A DNA stretch of 64,000 nt from Aggregicoccus sp. 17bor-14 (GCF_009659535.1 NZ_VJZZ01000004.1:434001-498000), one strand, 5' to 3'. Numbered from the stretch's first letter, positions 1 through 10,242 are shown. Numbers and translations: made by a program. The notes: generated by a model not told the origin, from the letters alone.

Positions 1-145
1 GGTGCGTGAGCCCCTGCGCGCAGACCTCCACGGCGCGCGCCGGGTCTCCGGCATCGAGCAGCGCGCGCGCGAGCTCCACGAACACGGTGGAGGTTGGATC
101 CTGGGCGAGGACTTGCGCGTAGCGCTCCACCATCGACTTGGCCAT
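1..145 (-). CDS. TPR-type protein, N-terminal fragment (cut by window edge)
   Basis: Reading leftwards from an ATG at 145 gives 48 residues starting MAKSMVERYAQVLAQDP and continuing through VFVELARALLDAGDPARAVE before the window ends. The pattern of a helix pair with small residues at fixed spacing (LARALLDAGDPARAVEVC) is that of a tetratricopeptide repeat, so this is probably the start of a TPR scaffold protein. It is divergent from the lipoprotein gene that begins about 107 bases away. The rest of the protein, and therefore its function, lies outside the window. A cytoplasmic location is likely because no signal peptide is visible. Confidence 0.6.
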   Translation of the reverse strand, partial: MAKSMVERYAQVLAQDPTSTVFVELARALLDAGDPARAVEVCAQGLTH

Positions 146-252
146 GGGCGTTGCAGACTCCGGTGCGGACTCTCGGAAGAGCGGGCGGGGGCGCGAGACC
201 ATAGCACCCGTGCGCGCGCCTCCGGCCTCCCTTGGTGCTAGCCTGCCGCACC

Positions 253-681
253 GTGATCCGCCTGCTCGCCCTGCTCCTGTGCCTCCTCCCCGTACTGGGT
301 GGGGGCTGTTCCCACACGAAGCCCCGCTCCAGCGGGTTGGAGGGCCTGCGCCCAGTCGTGGAGGACTTCCACAAGATGGTGCGCTGGGGCGAGTACCGCG
401 CCGCGGCGCGCTACGTCGTGCCCGAGCGGCGCGCGGACTTCGAGCGCGCGCGCCGCGAGCTCAACGACGCGCGCGACCTCTCCATCACCGACTACGAGAT
501 CGACGAGGCCACGCTCGCCCCCGACGAGCAGCACGCCACCGTCGTCAGCCGCATCCAGTGGATGCGCCTGCCGTCGATGAGCGCGAAGACCTCCACGGTG
601 ACGTCGCAGTTCGTCTACGTGAACGGGGCCTGGCTGCTCGAGCGCCAGAGCGAGGGCCCCTTCGCGGACGCGCTGCGCTAG
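253..681 (+). CDS. Small putative lipoprotein, unknown function
   Basis: About 142 residues from the GTG at 253. An in-frame TTG at 232 would add seven residues ahead of the signal peptide, so I prefer the GTG. The start MIRLLALLLCLLPVLGGGC is a hydrophobic signal sequence ending in a cysteine, which suggests lipid modification, although the GGGC lipobox is not ideal. The mature part (VVEDFHKMVRWGEYRAAARYV, then a beta-rich half ending WLLERQSEGPFADALR) resembles small NTF2-like or DUF4878-type envelope domains in general shape only. No enzyme motif is visible. It is followed by a 282-base gap with hairpins before the convergent epimerase gene. Confidence 0.7.
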   Translation: MIRLLALLLCLLPVLGGGCSHTKPRSSGLEGLRPVVEDFHKMVRWGEYRAAARYVVPERRADFERARRELNDARDLSITDYEIDEATLAPDEQHATVVSRIQWMRLPSMSAKTSTVTSQFVYVNGAWLLERQSEGPFADALR

Positions 682-909
682 CGAGGCTGCAGCACGCTCA
701 AAAAAATCCGCCCGCCACCCCGGGGCCGGCCGAGGTGACGGGCGTCGGGAGCTCCCCCATGGAGCGCCCATGTCGGAGGACCCGAAGAGCAATCCAGGTG
801 CCACCTCGGAGCTTCTCAGGGGCCGCTCGGGAAATCGGGCAGTTGGGCTGACGCAGGGCCTGCGGGGCCCCCTCCCTCCCCGCGGGATGCGACACGACTG
901 TCAGGGACG

Positions 910-929
910 GCGTGCAGCGGGCTGCACGC
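910..929. terminator. Short GC-rich hairpin between convergent genes
   Basis: A perfect 9-base inverted repeat (GCGTGCAGC / GCTGCACGC) with a two-base centre lies between the lipoprotein gene and the convergent epimerase gene. It has no T-run. In this GC-rich genome it may still act as a bidirectional terminator. The remaining bases of 682-963 show no gene; a weaker hairpin with C/G-rich arms lies near 858-894. Confidence 0.35.
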
Positions 930-963
930 GGGTGGGCAAAGGGCTGCGCACCCGCTCCCCTGT

Positions 964-1938
964 CTACTCGCCGAGCACGGCGCGGATGGTCTCGCGCATC
1001 GTGTGGCGCGGCTGCCACGCCACGTCCTCGCGCCAGCGCGCGCCGTCCACCGCGCAGAGGAACTGGATGTGGTCCAGCTCCGGCGGCGGGAAGCTCGCGA
1101 GCCGGTACTTGAAGAGCGCGCCGAGCAGCGGGCGCGCGAGGGGATGGGGCACGGGGATGGGCGTGCTGCCCAGCTCGCGGAAGATGGCGGAGAGCGGCAC
1201 CTCGCCGGGGCCCACCACGTTGTAGACGCCGCGCAGGCCGGGCCGCAGCGCCTCCACCATCGCGCGCGCCACGTCCTCCACGTGGATGAGCTGCACCATG
1301 GGATCGAAACCCGCGAGCACCCACGGGTGGCGCTTGCGCAGGTAGTTGCTGGGCGCGTTCTTGATGCCCGGCCCCACGATGTGCACCGGGCGCAGGATGA
1401 CCGTCTCGATGTCCGGGTGCTTCCAGAAGAAGCCGTGCGCGAGCATGTCCACCTCGATGAGGTCGCGCACGCCCGAGAAGCGGCTCGCGCCCATGAGGGG
1501 CGCATCCTCGGTGAGGAAGTTCGAGTTGTCGGGGCTGGGGCCGTAGACGTTCGCGCTGCTGAGCACCACCAGCTTCTTCACGCCGTACTTCGCGCAGTAC
1601 TCGAGCAGGCGCGTGGTGCCCACCACGTTGAAGGAGTGGTGCTCCTCCTCGCTCATGCGCGGGTCGTGCATGATGCCCATGTGGATGACGGCGCGCACGT
1701 CGTGCTTGCGGAACACGTCCTCCGCCTTCTTCTTGCGCAGGTCCAGCTGGTGCATCTCCACGTCCTTGGGCGCGCCCACGAAGGGGCGGCGGTCCAGGCC
1801 GAGGATGCGCTCGCGCGTGTGCAGCAGCTTCGCCAGCGTGCGGCCGAGGTTGCCGCTGATGCCGGTGACCACCACGCCGGGGCGCTCGCGCCCAGCGCCG
1901 CTGGAGCCGCCGCTGCCGCCCTTCTCGCGCGGGCTCAC
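964..1938 (-). CDS. NAD-dependent epimerase/dehydratase family protein
   Basis: 324 residues from a GTG whose first bases overlap the stop of the upstream acyltransferase gene (GTGA overlap), which fixes the start and implies translational coupling. After a Gly/Ser-rich leader comes VVVTGISGNLGRTLAKLL, the GxxGxxG NAD(P)-binding loop of an extended short-chain dehydrogenase. Further on are VVLSSANVYGPSP (active-site Ser region), ILRPVHIVGPG and LIHVEDVARAMVEAL, all typical of sugar-nucleotide epimerases and related reductases. The usual YxxxK pair is not obvious, so the chemistry is uncertain: sugar-nucleotide modification or another NAD(P)-dependent reaction are both possible. It is the last gene of a five-gene minus-strand cluster of envelope or glycoconjugate enzymes. 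Confidence 0.85.
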   Translation of the reverse strand: MSPREKGGSGGSSGAGRERPGVVVTGISGNLGRTLAKLLHTRERILGLDRRPFVGAPKDVEMHQLDLRKKKAEDVFRKHDVRAVIHMGIMHDPRMSEEEHHSFNVVGTTRLLEYCAKYGVKKLVVLSSANVYGPSPDNSNFLTEDAPLMGASRFSGVRDLIEVDMLAHGFFWKHPDIETVILRPVHIVGPGIKNAPSNYLRKRHPWVLAGFDPMVQLIHVEDVARAMVEALRPGLRGVYNVVGPGEVPLSAIFRELGSTPIPVPHPLARPLLGALFKYRLASFPPPELDHIQFLCAVDGARWREDVAWQPRHTMRETIRAVLGE

Positions 1939-2822
1939 CGGAACACCCCCTGGCGCTCGCGCAGCCCCTGGTTGAGCAGGGTCTGGATGGCGCCCTTCAC
2001 GGTGCGCACCTTCTTGTCCAGCTCGCTGTCCTCGTCGTCCGCGCGGCCGCGGAAGTGCAGCGGCTCGCCGAAGTAGATGCGGTACTTGGTGGGCAGCGGG
2101 AAGGGCACGCCGGTGGGGGTGATGGGGAAGGCGGGCATGCCGAGCAGCCGCGCGAGCGGCTTGAGGTCCAGCAGCGCGGGCGCCTGCTCCTCGGCGCCCA
2201 CCACGGCCACCGGCACGATGGGGGTGTCCGTCTCCAGCGCGAGCCGCATGAAGCCCAGGCCGAAGTCCTGCAGCTGGTAGCGCTGGGGCCAGAGCTTGGC
2301 GATGCCGCGCGTGCCCTCGGGGAAGACGAGGATGGCCTCGCCCGCGTTGAGCAGGCGGCGGCAGTTCTCCGGGGTGCCCACGATCTGCCCCATGCGCGCC
2401 ATGAAGGTGGAGACGTAGGGCAGGGCCGGCACCCACTTGTCCACGAGGCTGCGGATGAAGCGCGGGGGCCGGGCCTCGAGCACCATGGCCACGCCGATCA
2501 TCGCGCCGTCCATGGGCAGCTGGCCCGAGTGGTTGCTCACCAGCAGCACCCGGCCCGGCGGCACGCGCTCGATGCCGTGCACCTGCACGCGGTGGTAGTG
2601 GCGGTAGAGCCAGATGAAGGGGGCGAGCGCCGCGAGGCTGAACTCGCGGTTGAAGCCGAAGGGGTCCACCCCGTACTCGTTCTCCGTGCGCGCGAGCGCG
2701 CTGAAGCGGTCGGCGCTGCTGCCGGCGCCGCCCGCCGCACCGCCAGCCGCGCCCTCTGCCGCCATGCGCTCCGTCCACTGCCGCAGGCCGCGCTTCACCC
2801 TGTCGCCGAGCTGCTCGAGCAT
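1935..2822 (-). CDS. Lysophospholipid acyltransferase family protein (PlsC-like)
   Basis: 295 residues from the ATG at 2822 (MLEQLGDRVKRGL). A GTG at 2885 would give 316 residues but would overlap the upstream gene. The core VLLVSNHSGQLPMDGAM carries the histidine of the acyltransferase active site in the variant spacing H-x6-D seen in diacylglycerol-acyltransferase-like members, and ILVFPEGTRGIAKLW carries the conserved EGTR acceptor-binding motif. It probably acylates a lysolipid or glycolipid at the inner face of the membrane. A basic amphipathic N-terminus and an Ala/Gly-rich low-complexity stretch precede the domain. It sits between the deacetylase and the epimerase, with a four-base overlap to the latter. 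Confidence 0.85.
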   Translation of the reverse strand: MLEQLGDRVKRGLRQWTERMAAEGAAGGAAGGAGSSADRFSALARTENEYGVDPFGFNREFSLAALAPFIWLYRHYHRVQVHGIERVPPGRVLLVSNHSGQLPMDGAMIGVAMVLEARPPRFIRSLVDKWVPALPYVSTFMARMGQIVGTPENCRRLLNAGEAILVFPEGTRGIAKLWPQRYQLQDFGLGFMRLALETDTPIVPVAVVGAEEQAPALLDLKPLARLLGMPAFPITPTGVPFPLPTKYRIYFGEPLHFRGRADDEDSELDKKVRTVKGAIQTLLNQGLRERQGVFR

Positions 2823-2868
2823 GGGTGGGGTGTTTACACCCGGCCCGGCCCCGAAGGGGAGGCGCAAC

Positions 2869-3851
2869 TCACGGAGCGTCGGCACCCGACGGGCGCCCCT
2901 GCGGGGCGAGGCGCTCGGCCGCCTGGCACAGCGGCAGCAGCTCGCGCTCCGCGCGCACCCGGGCGAGCAGCGCCGCGAGGCGCTCGAGCTTGAGCGAGGC
3001 CCTCACGCGCAGGTCGCGCTGGCGGCGCACCAGCGCCTCCGGGATGCCGTCGCTCGCGTCCAGCGCGTCCACCGCGTGCAGCTCCAGGTTGAAGAGTGCG
3101 TCCCGGCGCAGGGCGCGGTAGAGCGAGGCGGTGACGGCCCCGGGCAGCGTGGCCACGAAGGTGCCGATGACGGGAAAGCGCAGGCCCGGGGTGACGCTCA
3201 CCGGCAGCTCCAGCACGCGGCCCTCGCCGCGCCGGTAGGGGGCGGCGGGGTCGGGCCAGTAGGGCGTGCGCGGCGCGAGCAGCACGCGCGGGCTGTCCAG
3301 CACCGAGCGCGAGGGGCGCCGCGCGAGCGCGAGCGCGCCCATCACGGTGGCCTTCGCGGCGTAGTAGGGCGCGGCCGGGAAGGTGGAGGAGGCGTAGCGG
3401 TAGCCGCGCGCCTCACAGGCCCGGTACAGCGCGGCGCTCAGCGTGTAGCCCGGCGCGCGAAAGCCCACGGGCGCACGTCCCGTGGCCGCCTCCAGCGCCG
3501 CGTCCGCGCGCGCGAGGTCCTCGAGGATGTCCCCGGGCGCGCGGCGCGAGAGCGCGTAGTCGTGGGAGAAGGAGTGGCTCGCCACCTCGTGGCCGCTCGC
3601 ATGGGCGGCCGCGAGCGCAGCGCTCGCGCCCGGCAGCGCGAGGTCCTCGCCGATGGCGAAGAGCGTGGCGGGGGCGCCCGCGCGCTCGAAGCACTCGAGC
3701 AGCCGCGGCAGCGCCACGCCGTAGACGAGGCGGCGCGCGCGCTCGTCGAGCAGCCGCTCGTCCAGCCCGTGGATGCGGCAGTAGTGGGGCAGCGAGTCGA
3801 GGTCGACCGACGCCGACGCGAGCGAGACCGACGCGAGCGGGCCCGTGCGCA

Positions 3852-3852
<1 letters not shown>
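2869..3852 (-). CDS. Polysaccharide deacetylase family protein
   Basis: 327 residues; the ATG shares one base with the stop codon of the preceding glycosyltransferase (TGATG). The NodB-homology core is visible: SVDLDSL near residue 15 supplies the metal-binding aspartate, ATLFAIGEDL follows, and GHEVASHSFSHDYALS provides the HSxxH zinc-binding histidines. VGFRAPGYTLS is motif 3. Family members remove N- or O-acetyl groups from polysaccharides or glycolipid sugars. There is no signal peptide, so the substrate may be a lipid-linked sugar facing the cytoplasm, as in ArnD-like or PIG-L-like steps. The pairing with a dolichol-phosphate-type glycosyltransferase supports that reading, but the substrate is inferred. 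Confidence 0.9.
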
Positions 3853-4565
<713 letters not shown>

Positions 4566-4650
4566 GGCTCTGGGTCCGCGCTGCTAACACGGCCGCGCGC
4601 GGGGCGTCGACGGTTTGTGGCGCCCCCTGCCTCGGAGCCGACAGCGCGCG

Positions 4651-5970
4651 CTAGCCCTGCACGGCGCGCGCGGCCGCGCGGCCCGCGAGGATGGCGTCCT
4701 CCATGGAGGAGTACTCCCACTGCCCGTAGCGGCCGGCGGTCTGGATGCCCGCGTGCTCGAGGAAGCGGAGGATCTCCCGCTTCGCCTCGCCGTAGGCCGC
4801 GTCGTAGAGCACGTAGGCGTGGGGGATCTCCCGCGCGCGCGCGAAGCGCACGTCCTCGGCCGCGTGGATCATCTGCGAGCGCAGCAGGTCCTCGACCGCG
4901 TGGCGCTCGCACGCCTCCTTCGAGAGCTCGCCGTGGTGGCTGTACTCCACGTAGAAGGTGCTGGTGTCCGGGGGCGCGAGCGCCGCGTACACCGCCGAGG
5001 GCGAGCCGATGCGGTAGGTCTTGAACTCGGGCTCCGGCAGGTAGATCCAGTGCCAGGGCTGGCGGTTCGCGCCGCGCACGCCCACGCTCACGTAGGTGAC
5101 GGTGGTGGCCCTCAGGCGCGAGGCGGCCGCGCGCACCTCGTCCGGCACCCCCGAGGCGCCCTCGCCCAGCAGCCGCACCAGCCCGGGCAGGGACACGGTG
5201 GACACCAGGTGGCGGTAGCCGAGCGTGCGCCCGTCCGAGAGGCTCACCCGGCGCGCGCGCCAGTCGATGGCGGTGGGCTCGGTGCGCACCGAGACCTCGC
5301 CGCCCTCGAGCCCGCGCAGCATCGCGCGCGCGAGCGACTCGATGCCGCCCTCGCGCGGGTAGATGAACGAGGCGTTGTAGCCCAGCGCATCGCTGCCCAC
5401 GCCGAGCGCCCCGTCCACGACCTCCTTGAGCGTGGGGCGCGGCACGAAGCGCCCCACCCACTCGGCCGAGAGCTCGGAGGGGTCCACCGTCCAGAGCTTG
5501 CGGTTGTAGGGCAGCATGAAGTTCTTCGCGAAGCCCTCGCCCATGTAGCGCAGGATGAACTCGGTGAAGTTCGCGGGCTCGCGCTCGCGCAGCGCCCTGC
5601 CCTTCTCGCCGTACACGGCCTCCACGTAGCCCACGAGGTTCTCGGCCACGACCTCGGGCGGCAGGCCGTGCGTGTTCACCTGGTAGGGAAAGCGCGTGAA
5701 GACGCCGCGGCTGAACACCGCCGCGCGGCGCTGGAGGGTGACCAGCTGGCCCGGCAGCCAGCGCTCGGTGACGAGCGCGCGGATCTCCGGGTCGCGCAGG
5801 TGCAGCCAGTGCCCGGTGGGGTCGAAGAGGCAGCCCTCGATCTCCTCCGTCTTGATCAGCCCGCCCACCCGCTCGCTGCGCTCCACGAGCTGCCAGGGCC
5901 GCGCGCGCCCGAGGAAGTGCGCGGTCGAGAGCCCTGCGAGTCCCCCACCCAGGATGACGGTCGGTTCCAT
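4651..5970 (-). CDS. FAD-dependent amine-oxidase/UDP-galactopyranose-mutase-like oxidoreductase
   Basis: 439 residues. The N-terminus VILGGGLAGLSTAHFLGR is a GxGxxG dinucleotide-binding fold, followed by LVERSERVGGLIKTEEIEG, the second FAD contact region. Residues near 50-60 (DPTGHWLHLRDP) and the C-terminal block TAGRYGQWEYSSMEDAILAG, which closes the FAD site, match the NAD(P)-binding amine-oxidase family that includes protoporphyrinogen oxidase and UDP-galactopyranose mutase. PYNRKLWTVDPSELSAEWV and PREGGIESLA are family-typical. Given the neighbouring sugar genes, a role on a nucleotide sugar or glycolipid is plausible but inferred. It is the first gene of the cluster and divergent from the TPR gene at 6220. 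Confidence 0.85.
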   Translation of the reverse strand: MEPTVILGGGLAGLSTAHFLGRARPWQLVERSERVGGLIKTEEIEGCLFDPTGHWLHLRDPEIRALVTERWLPGQLVTLQRRAAVFSRGVFTRFPYQVNTHGLPPEVVAENLVGYVEAVYGEKGRALREREPANFTEFILRYMGEGFAKNFMLPYNRKLWTVDPSELSAEWVGRFVPRPTLKEVVDGALGVGSDALGYNASFIYPREGGIESLARAMLRGLEGGEVSVRTEPTAIDWRARRVSLSDGRTLGYRHLVSTVSLPGLVRLLGEGASGVPDEVRAAASRLRATTVTYVSVGVRGANRQPWHWIYLPEPEFKTYRIGSPSAVYAALAPPDTSTFYVEYSHHGELSKEACERHAVEDLLRSQMIHAAEDVRFARAREIPHAYVLYDAAYGEAKREILRFLEHAGIQTAGRYGQWEYSSMEDAILAGRAAARAVQG

Positions 5971-6219
5971 GTACGTCCGGGGTCTACCACGCCCGCGCGC
6001 CCCCGACCTGCCGCGCGAGCACGCGGGCGCTGATCGCGCTCGCGCGCAGGACGGGGGCAGTACATGTCGCTTGCCCGCCTACCCTCCCAGCCGCTTCGCG
6101 CAGCAGCGGAGCAAGCGAGCCTCCACGGAAGAAAGTGGCTCTGCTACCGTGCGCTCCCTCGCGCCGCCCCGCGCGTGTGGCCCCCCCGCGCGCAGCGCTC
6201 CCCCGCTTGAAGGAAGCCC

Positions 6220-9200
6220 ATGAAAGTCTCGTGCCCGTCTTGCCAGACGAACTACAACATCGATGACAAGCGGATCCCGCCGGGGGGCGCGAAGCTCAAG
6301 TGCGCGCGCTGTCAGAACACCTTCCCCATCCGGCCGGCTTCCGAGAGCGCGGGCGCCGCGGTGCCGCTGCCGGGCGCGAACCCCTTCGCCGCGGACGCGG
6401 TCCCGCTGCCCGCCTCTGCAGGCGGCCCCTCGGACGCCGTCCCGCTGCCGGGCAACGCCTACGCGGCCGCCCCCGGCGCCATCCCGCTGCCGGGCGCTCC
6501 GGCGCCGGCGGGCGAGGACTGGGACGCGGAGTCCACGCGGGTGATGACGATGCCGGTCCCGCCGGCCGCCTTCGGCGAGTCCCCTGCCGCCGTGCCCCTG
6601 CCGGGCGCGGGGCGCGCGCGCTCGGCCGACTTCGGGCTGGACCTGCCCTCGCCGGGCGCGGTGCCCCTGCCCGGCGCGGGCGGGCCCGCGGCCAGCGGCG
6701 GCTACGGCGAGGCGGACGGCTACGGCTTCGCGCCCCCCGCGCAGGCGGTGCCGCTGCCGGGCGGCGCGCACCCGGGCGCGGTGCCGCTGCCGGGCGGTAA
6801 CCGCTACGCCGATGAGGCGCTGCCCCTGCCGGGCGCGAACCCCTTCGCCGCGGACGCGCTGCCCCTGCCGGGCGTCTCCGCGCCGCAGGGCACCGCGCGC
6901 GACTTCGACTTCTCGGAGGCCGCGCCGCCTCCGGTGGACGTGGACCCCTCGGCCCTGCCCTCGCAGGACATCGACTTCGCCGACGTGCCCGCCGCAGCGC
7001 CGGGCGTGGCCGCGCGCGCAGGCGCCCAGGAGATGGACTTCTCCAGCCTCCCCACGCCCGCCGACGACGCGTTCGCGCTGCCGCCGCCCCCCGCTGCGGC
7101 GCAGGAGATGGACTTCTCCAGCCTGCCCACGCCCGCGAGCGAGGCGTACGCGCCGCCGGCGGCCGCGCCGCGCGCCGCGCAGATGGACTTCTCCAGCCTG
7201 CCCACGCCCGCGGACGAGGTGCCGATGGCCTCGGACCTGGACTTCTCGGAGGCGCCCGCGCCGGATCCGACCACGGGCTTCGGGGACGTGGACTTCAGCG
7301 AGCCCCCGCCCCCGCCCGCCCGGGCCTCCGGCGCGCTCGAGTTCGACCCCACGGACGCCTCCCACGCCTCGAAGCCCGCCTCCCCCGAGGGGCTGGAGAT
7401 GCTGAGCTTCATCGACGAGGGCGGCGCCGCGCGCGCTGCCGCGGGCGGCAGTGCGCAGCGCTTCCATGTCCGGCGCCGCTCCGGCAAGGTGTTCGGCCCC
7501 TTCGACGAGGCGGCCGTCGTCAAGATGCTCGAGGACGGGCAGCTGCTGGGCAACGAGGACGTCTCGCTGGACGCGGAGAGCTGGGCGCCCATCGGCACCC
7601 AGCCGGGCTTCGCCGCGGCCATCCAGCGCCTGATGGAGGCGCCGGCCTCCGGCAGCGGCAGCGCCGCGGGCTCCGGCAGCTCGGTCTCGCTGGGCAACGT
7701 CGGAGCCGGCAGCGGCGCGGAGCCGGCCATCCCCAACCTCGAGCGGCGCGACGAGGACCCCTCGCTCGGCATGGACCGGCTGAAGCAGCTGTACGAGGGC
7801 CGCATGGCGGCGGCCGCCATGGTGGACGGCGGCGCGGGCACGGCGCGGCTGAAGCGGCGGCTGCCGGTGCTCCTGGGCGCCGGCGCGCTGGGCCTCGCGC
7901 TGCTCGCCGGAGCGAGCCTCGGCCTCACGCGCTACGGGGCCTTCGGCGTGCACCGGCTCTTCCCGGCGCGCGTCTCGGAGGGCTCGGGCGCGGCGGCGGA
8001 GCTGAACAAGGCGCGCCAGGCGCTGCTGGGTGACACCTTCGCGAGCTACAAGCAGGCGAAGGCGCTGAGCGAGCGCGTGCTCGCGGTGAAGGAGTACCCG
8101 GAGGTGCGCGCGCTGTGGTGCCAGGCGGTGTTCTACCTGCAGCGCCGCTACGCGGCCGCCACCCCGGCGGATCTCGCCCGGGCGCAGGAGGCGCTGCCGG
8201 CGGTGGAGATGCTGGGGGCGAAGGACCCCGAGGTGGTGAAGGCCTTCGCGGGCCAGGCGCTGGTGCAGCACCGCCCCGAGGACGCGCTGCCTGCGCTGCA
8301 GGACGCGTGGAGCCGCGAGGGCAACCGCAGCGACGTGGAGCTCGCGTTCCTGCTCGCCGAGGCCTACGCGCAGAAGGGCCAGGGCAAGGACGCTTCGGAG
8401 GTGCTCAAGGGCCTGCTCGCGCAGGGCAAGCCCACGGCGAAGGCGCTGCACGCGCTGGGCGACCTGCACCAGGCGGCCGCGCGCGCGGACGAGGCGGCGC
8501 GCGCCTACGACGCGGCGCTCAAGGCGGACCCGCGCCACGCCATGTCCGCGGTGGAGCTGGCGGCGGTGGAGCTGCTGGTGCGCAAGGACGTGGCCAAGGG
8601 CGAGGCGGCAGTGGAGCGCGCGCTCGAGGAGAAGGTGCGCGCGGAGCTGGGCCCCGCGGAGCTCGCGCGCGCGCTCACCCTGCGCGGCGTGGTGCGCGCG
8701 CAGCAGTTCAAGCCGAAGGAGGCGCAGGCCGAGTTCGAGGAGGCGCTGAAGAAGGACCCGCAGAGCGTCTTCACGAAGGTGAACCTGGCGCGCGTGCTGC
8801 TGAGCCAGCGCGAGTACGCCGCGGCGCTGCCGCTGTACAAGGAGGCCGCGACGCGCGAGCCGCGCAACATCGACTCGACGGACGGCTACATCCGCACGCT
8901 GGTGGCCACCGGCAACATGGGCGAGGCGCTGGACGCGGTGAAGGCCGCCAACGCGCGCTTCCCCGACAACGCCCGCATCGCGTACCTCTTCGGCCGCATC
9001 GACGATGCGCGCGGCGAGAGCGCGAGCGCCGAGACGCACTACACGCAGGCGCTGGCCTCGGACGCGGACCTGGTGGAGGCGCGGCTGTACCTCGCGCGCC
9101 ACATGCTGCGCGCGAACCAGCTGGACAAGGCGAAGGAGCAGCTGGCGCTCGCGCTCAAGGTGCAGCCGGACAGCGCGCTGGTGCACACGGGCCTGGGCGA

Positions 9201-10242
9201 GCTCGCGCTCGCCTCCGGTGAGGGCGCCGCCGCGCGCGAGGCCTTCGAGCACGCGGTCTCGCTGGACCCGAACCTGGCGGACGCGCACCTGGGCCTGTCG
9301 CGCCAGGCGCTGGCGGCCGGCGAGCTGGAGCGCGCGAAGACCGAGGCGGACCGCGCGCTGGAGCTGGACCCGCGGCTGAAGGAGGCGCGGCTGCACCGCG
9401 GCCGGGTGCTCTGGCGCCAGGGCGCGCTCGCGGACGCGGTCACCGAGCTGGAGGCGGCCAAGGCGGAGGACCCGCGCGCGGTCGCCATCCCGGTGATGCT
9501 GGGTGCGGTGAAGCTGCAGAGCGGAGACCTCGCGGGCGCCGAGAGCAACCTGCTGCTCGCGCTGCGCTCCGAGCCCTCGAACGCCGAGGCGCTGTACTAC
9601 CTCGCGCAGGTGAAGGCGAAGCGCGCCGAGTACACCCAGGCGCTCGACAGCATGCGCAGCGCGGTGGAGCGCGCGCCCAAGCGCGCGGACTACCACTACA
9701 CCTACGGCCTCATCCTGCGCGACGCGAAGAAGCTCGGCGAGGCGATGGAGGAGTGGAAGACGGCGGTGAAGCTGGACCCGGCCTCCGCGGACGCGCACGA
9801 GGCGCTGGGCCAGGGCTACCTCGAGCGCGGTGACGTGGAGGCGGCCGTGGGCGCGTTCGAGGCGAGCCTGAAGGCGGACCCGAAGCGCACGCGCGTCATC
9901 GGGTCCATCGGCGATGTGTACTTCAACGCCGCGCGCTGGAGCGACGCCGTGGCGCAGTACCAGACCGCGCTGAAGCAGGACCCCAGCCTCACCGCCCTGC
10001 TCTACAAGGTGGGGCGCGCCTACAGCGAGCAGGCCGACCACGCGAAGGCGGTGGAGTGGTACAAGAAGGCCATCGTCTCCGACGCCCAGAACCCGATGCC
10101 GTACTACTACCTGGGCTTCGCGTACAAGGAGAAGGGCAAGAAGCGCGAGGCGATTGCGGCCTTCAAGGACTACCTCTCGCGCCGCCCCGACGCCGAGGAC
10201 AAGAAGGACATCGAGGACGAGATCTACGACCTCGAGCACTGA
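6220..10242 (+). CDS. Large zinc-ribbon / GYF-like / transmembrane / TPR protein
   Basis: 1340 residues behind a good GAAGGAAG ribosome site. The N-terminus has an MJ0042-type zinc ribbon (Cys5, Cys8, Cys28, Cys31). Residues about 45-230 are disordered and hold ten PLPG/PLPA repeats. Next come DF-containing repeats, including three copies of MDFSSLPTPA. A GYF_2-like domain lies at about 414-475 (FHVRRRSGKVFGPFDEAAVV), one membrane helix at about 548-570, then a long array of tetratricopeptide repeats to the C-terminus ending DIEDEIYDLEH. The zinc ribbon plus GYF order resembles AgmX/GltJ, the gliding-motility protein that binds MglA in Myxococcus, but here the periplasmic part is TPRs. Topology should place the zinc and GYF domains in the cytoplasm and the TPRs in the periplasm. 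The exact role is unknown. Confidence 0.85.
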   Translation: MKVSCPSCQTNYNIDDKRIPPGGAKLKCARCQNTFPIRPASESAGAAVPLPGANPFAADAVPLPASAGGPSDAVPLPGNAYAAAPGAIPLPGAPAPAGEDWDAESTRVMTMPVPPAAFGESPAAVPLPGAGRARSADFGLDLPSPGAVPLPGAGGPAASGGYGEADGYGFAPPAQAVPLPGGAHPGAVPLPGGNRYADEALPLPGANPFAADALPLPGVSAPQGTARDFDFSEAAPPPVDVDPSALPSQDIDFADVPAAAPGVAARAGAQEMDFSSLPTPADDAFALPPPPAAAQEMDFSSLPTPASEAYAPPAAAPRAAQMDFSSLPTPADEVPMASDLDFSEAPAPDPTTGFGDVDFSEPPPPPARASGALEFDPTDASHASKPASPEGLEMLSFIDEGGAARAAAGGSAQRFHVRRRSGKVFGPFDEAAVVKMLEDGQLLGNEDVSLDAESWAPIGTQPGFAAAIQRLMEAPASGSGSAAGSGSSVSLGNVGAGSGAEPAIPNLERRDEDPSLGMDRLKQLYEGRMAAAAMVDGGAGTARLKRRLPVLLGAGALGLALLAGASLGLTRYGAFGVHRLFPARVSEGSGAAAELNKARQALLGDTFASYKQAKALSERVLAVKEYPEVRALWCQAVFYLQRRYAAATPADLARAQEALPAVEMLGAKDPEVVKAFAGQALVQHRPEDALPALQDAWSREGNRSDVELAFLLAEAYAQKGQGKDASEVLKGLLAQGKPTAKALHALGDLHQAAARADEAARAYDAALKADPRHAMSAVELAAVELLVRKDVAKGEAAVERALEEKVRAELGPAELARALTLRGVVRAQQFKPKEAQAEFEEALKKDPQSVFTKVNLARVLLSQREYAAALPLYKEAATREPRNIDSTDGYIRTLVATGNMGEALDAVKAANARFPDNARIAYLFGRIDDARGESASAETHYTQALASDADLVEARLYLARHMLRANQLDKAKEQLALALKVQPDSALVHTGLGELALASGEGAAAREAFEHAVSLDPNLADAHLGLSRQALAAGELERAKTEADRALELDPRLKEARLHRGRVLWRQGALADAVTELEAAKAEDPRAVAIPVMLGAVKLQSGDLAGAESNLLLALRSEPSNAEALYYLAQVKAKRAEYTQALDSMRSAVERAPKRADYHYTYGLILRDAKKLGEAMEEWKTAVKLDPASADAHEALGQGYLERGDVEAAVGAFEASLKADPKRTRVIGSIGDVYFNAARWSDAVAQYQTALKQDPSLTALLYKVGRAYSEQADHAKAVEWYKKAIVSDAQNPMPYYYLGFAYKEKGKKREAIAAFKDYLSRRPDAEDKKDIEDEIYDLEH

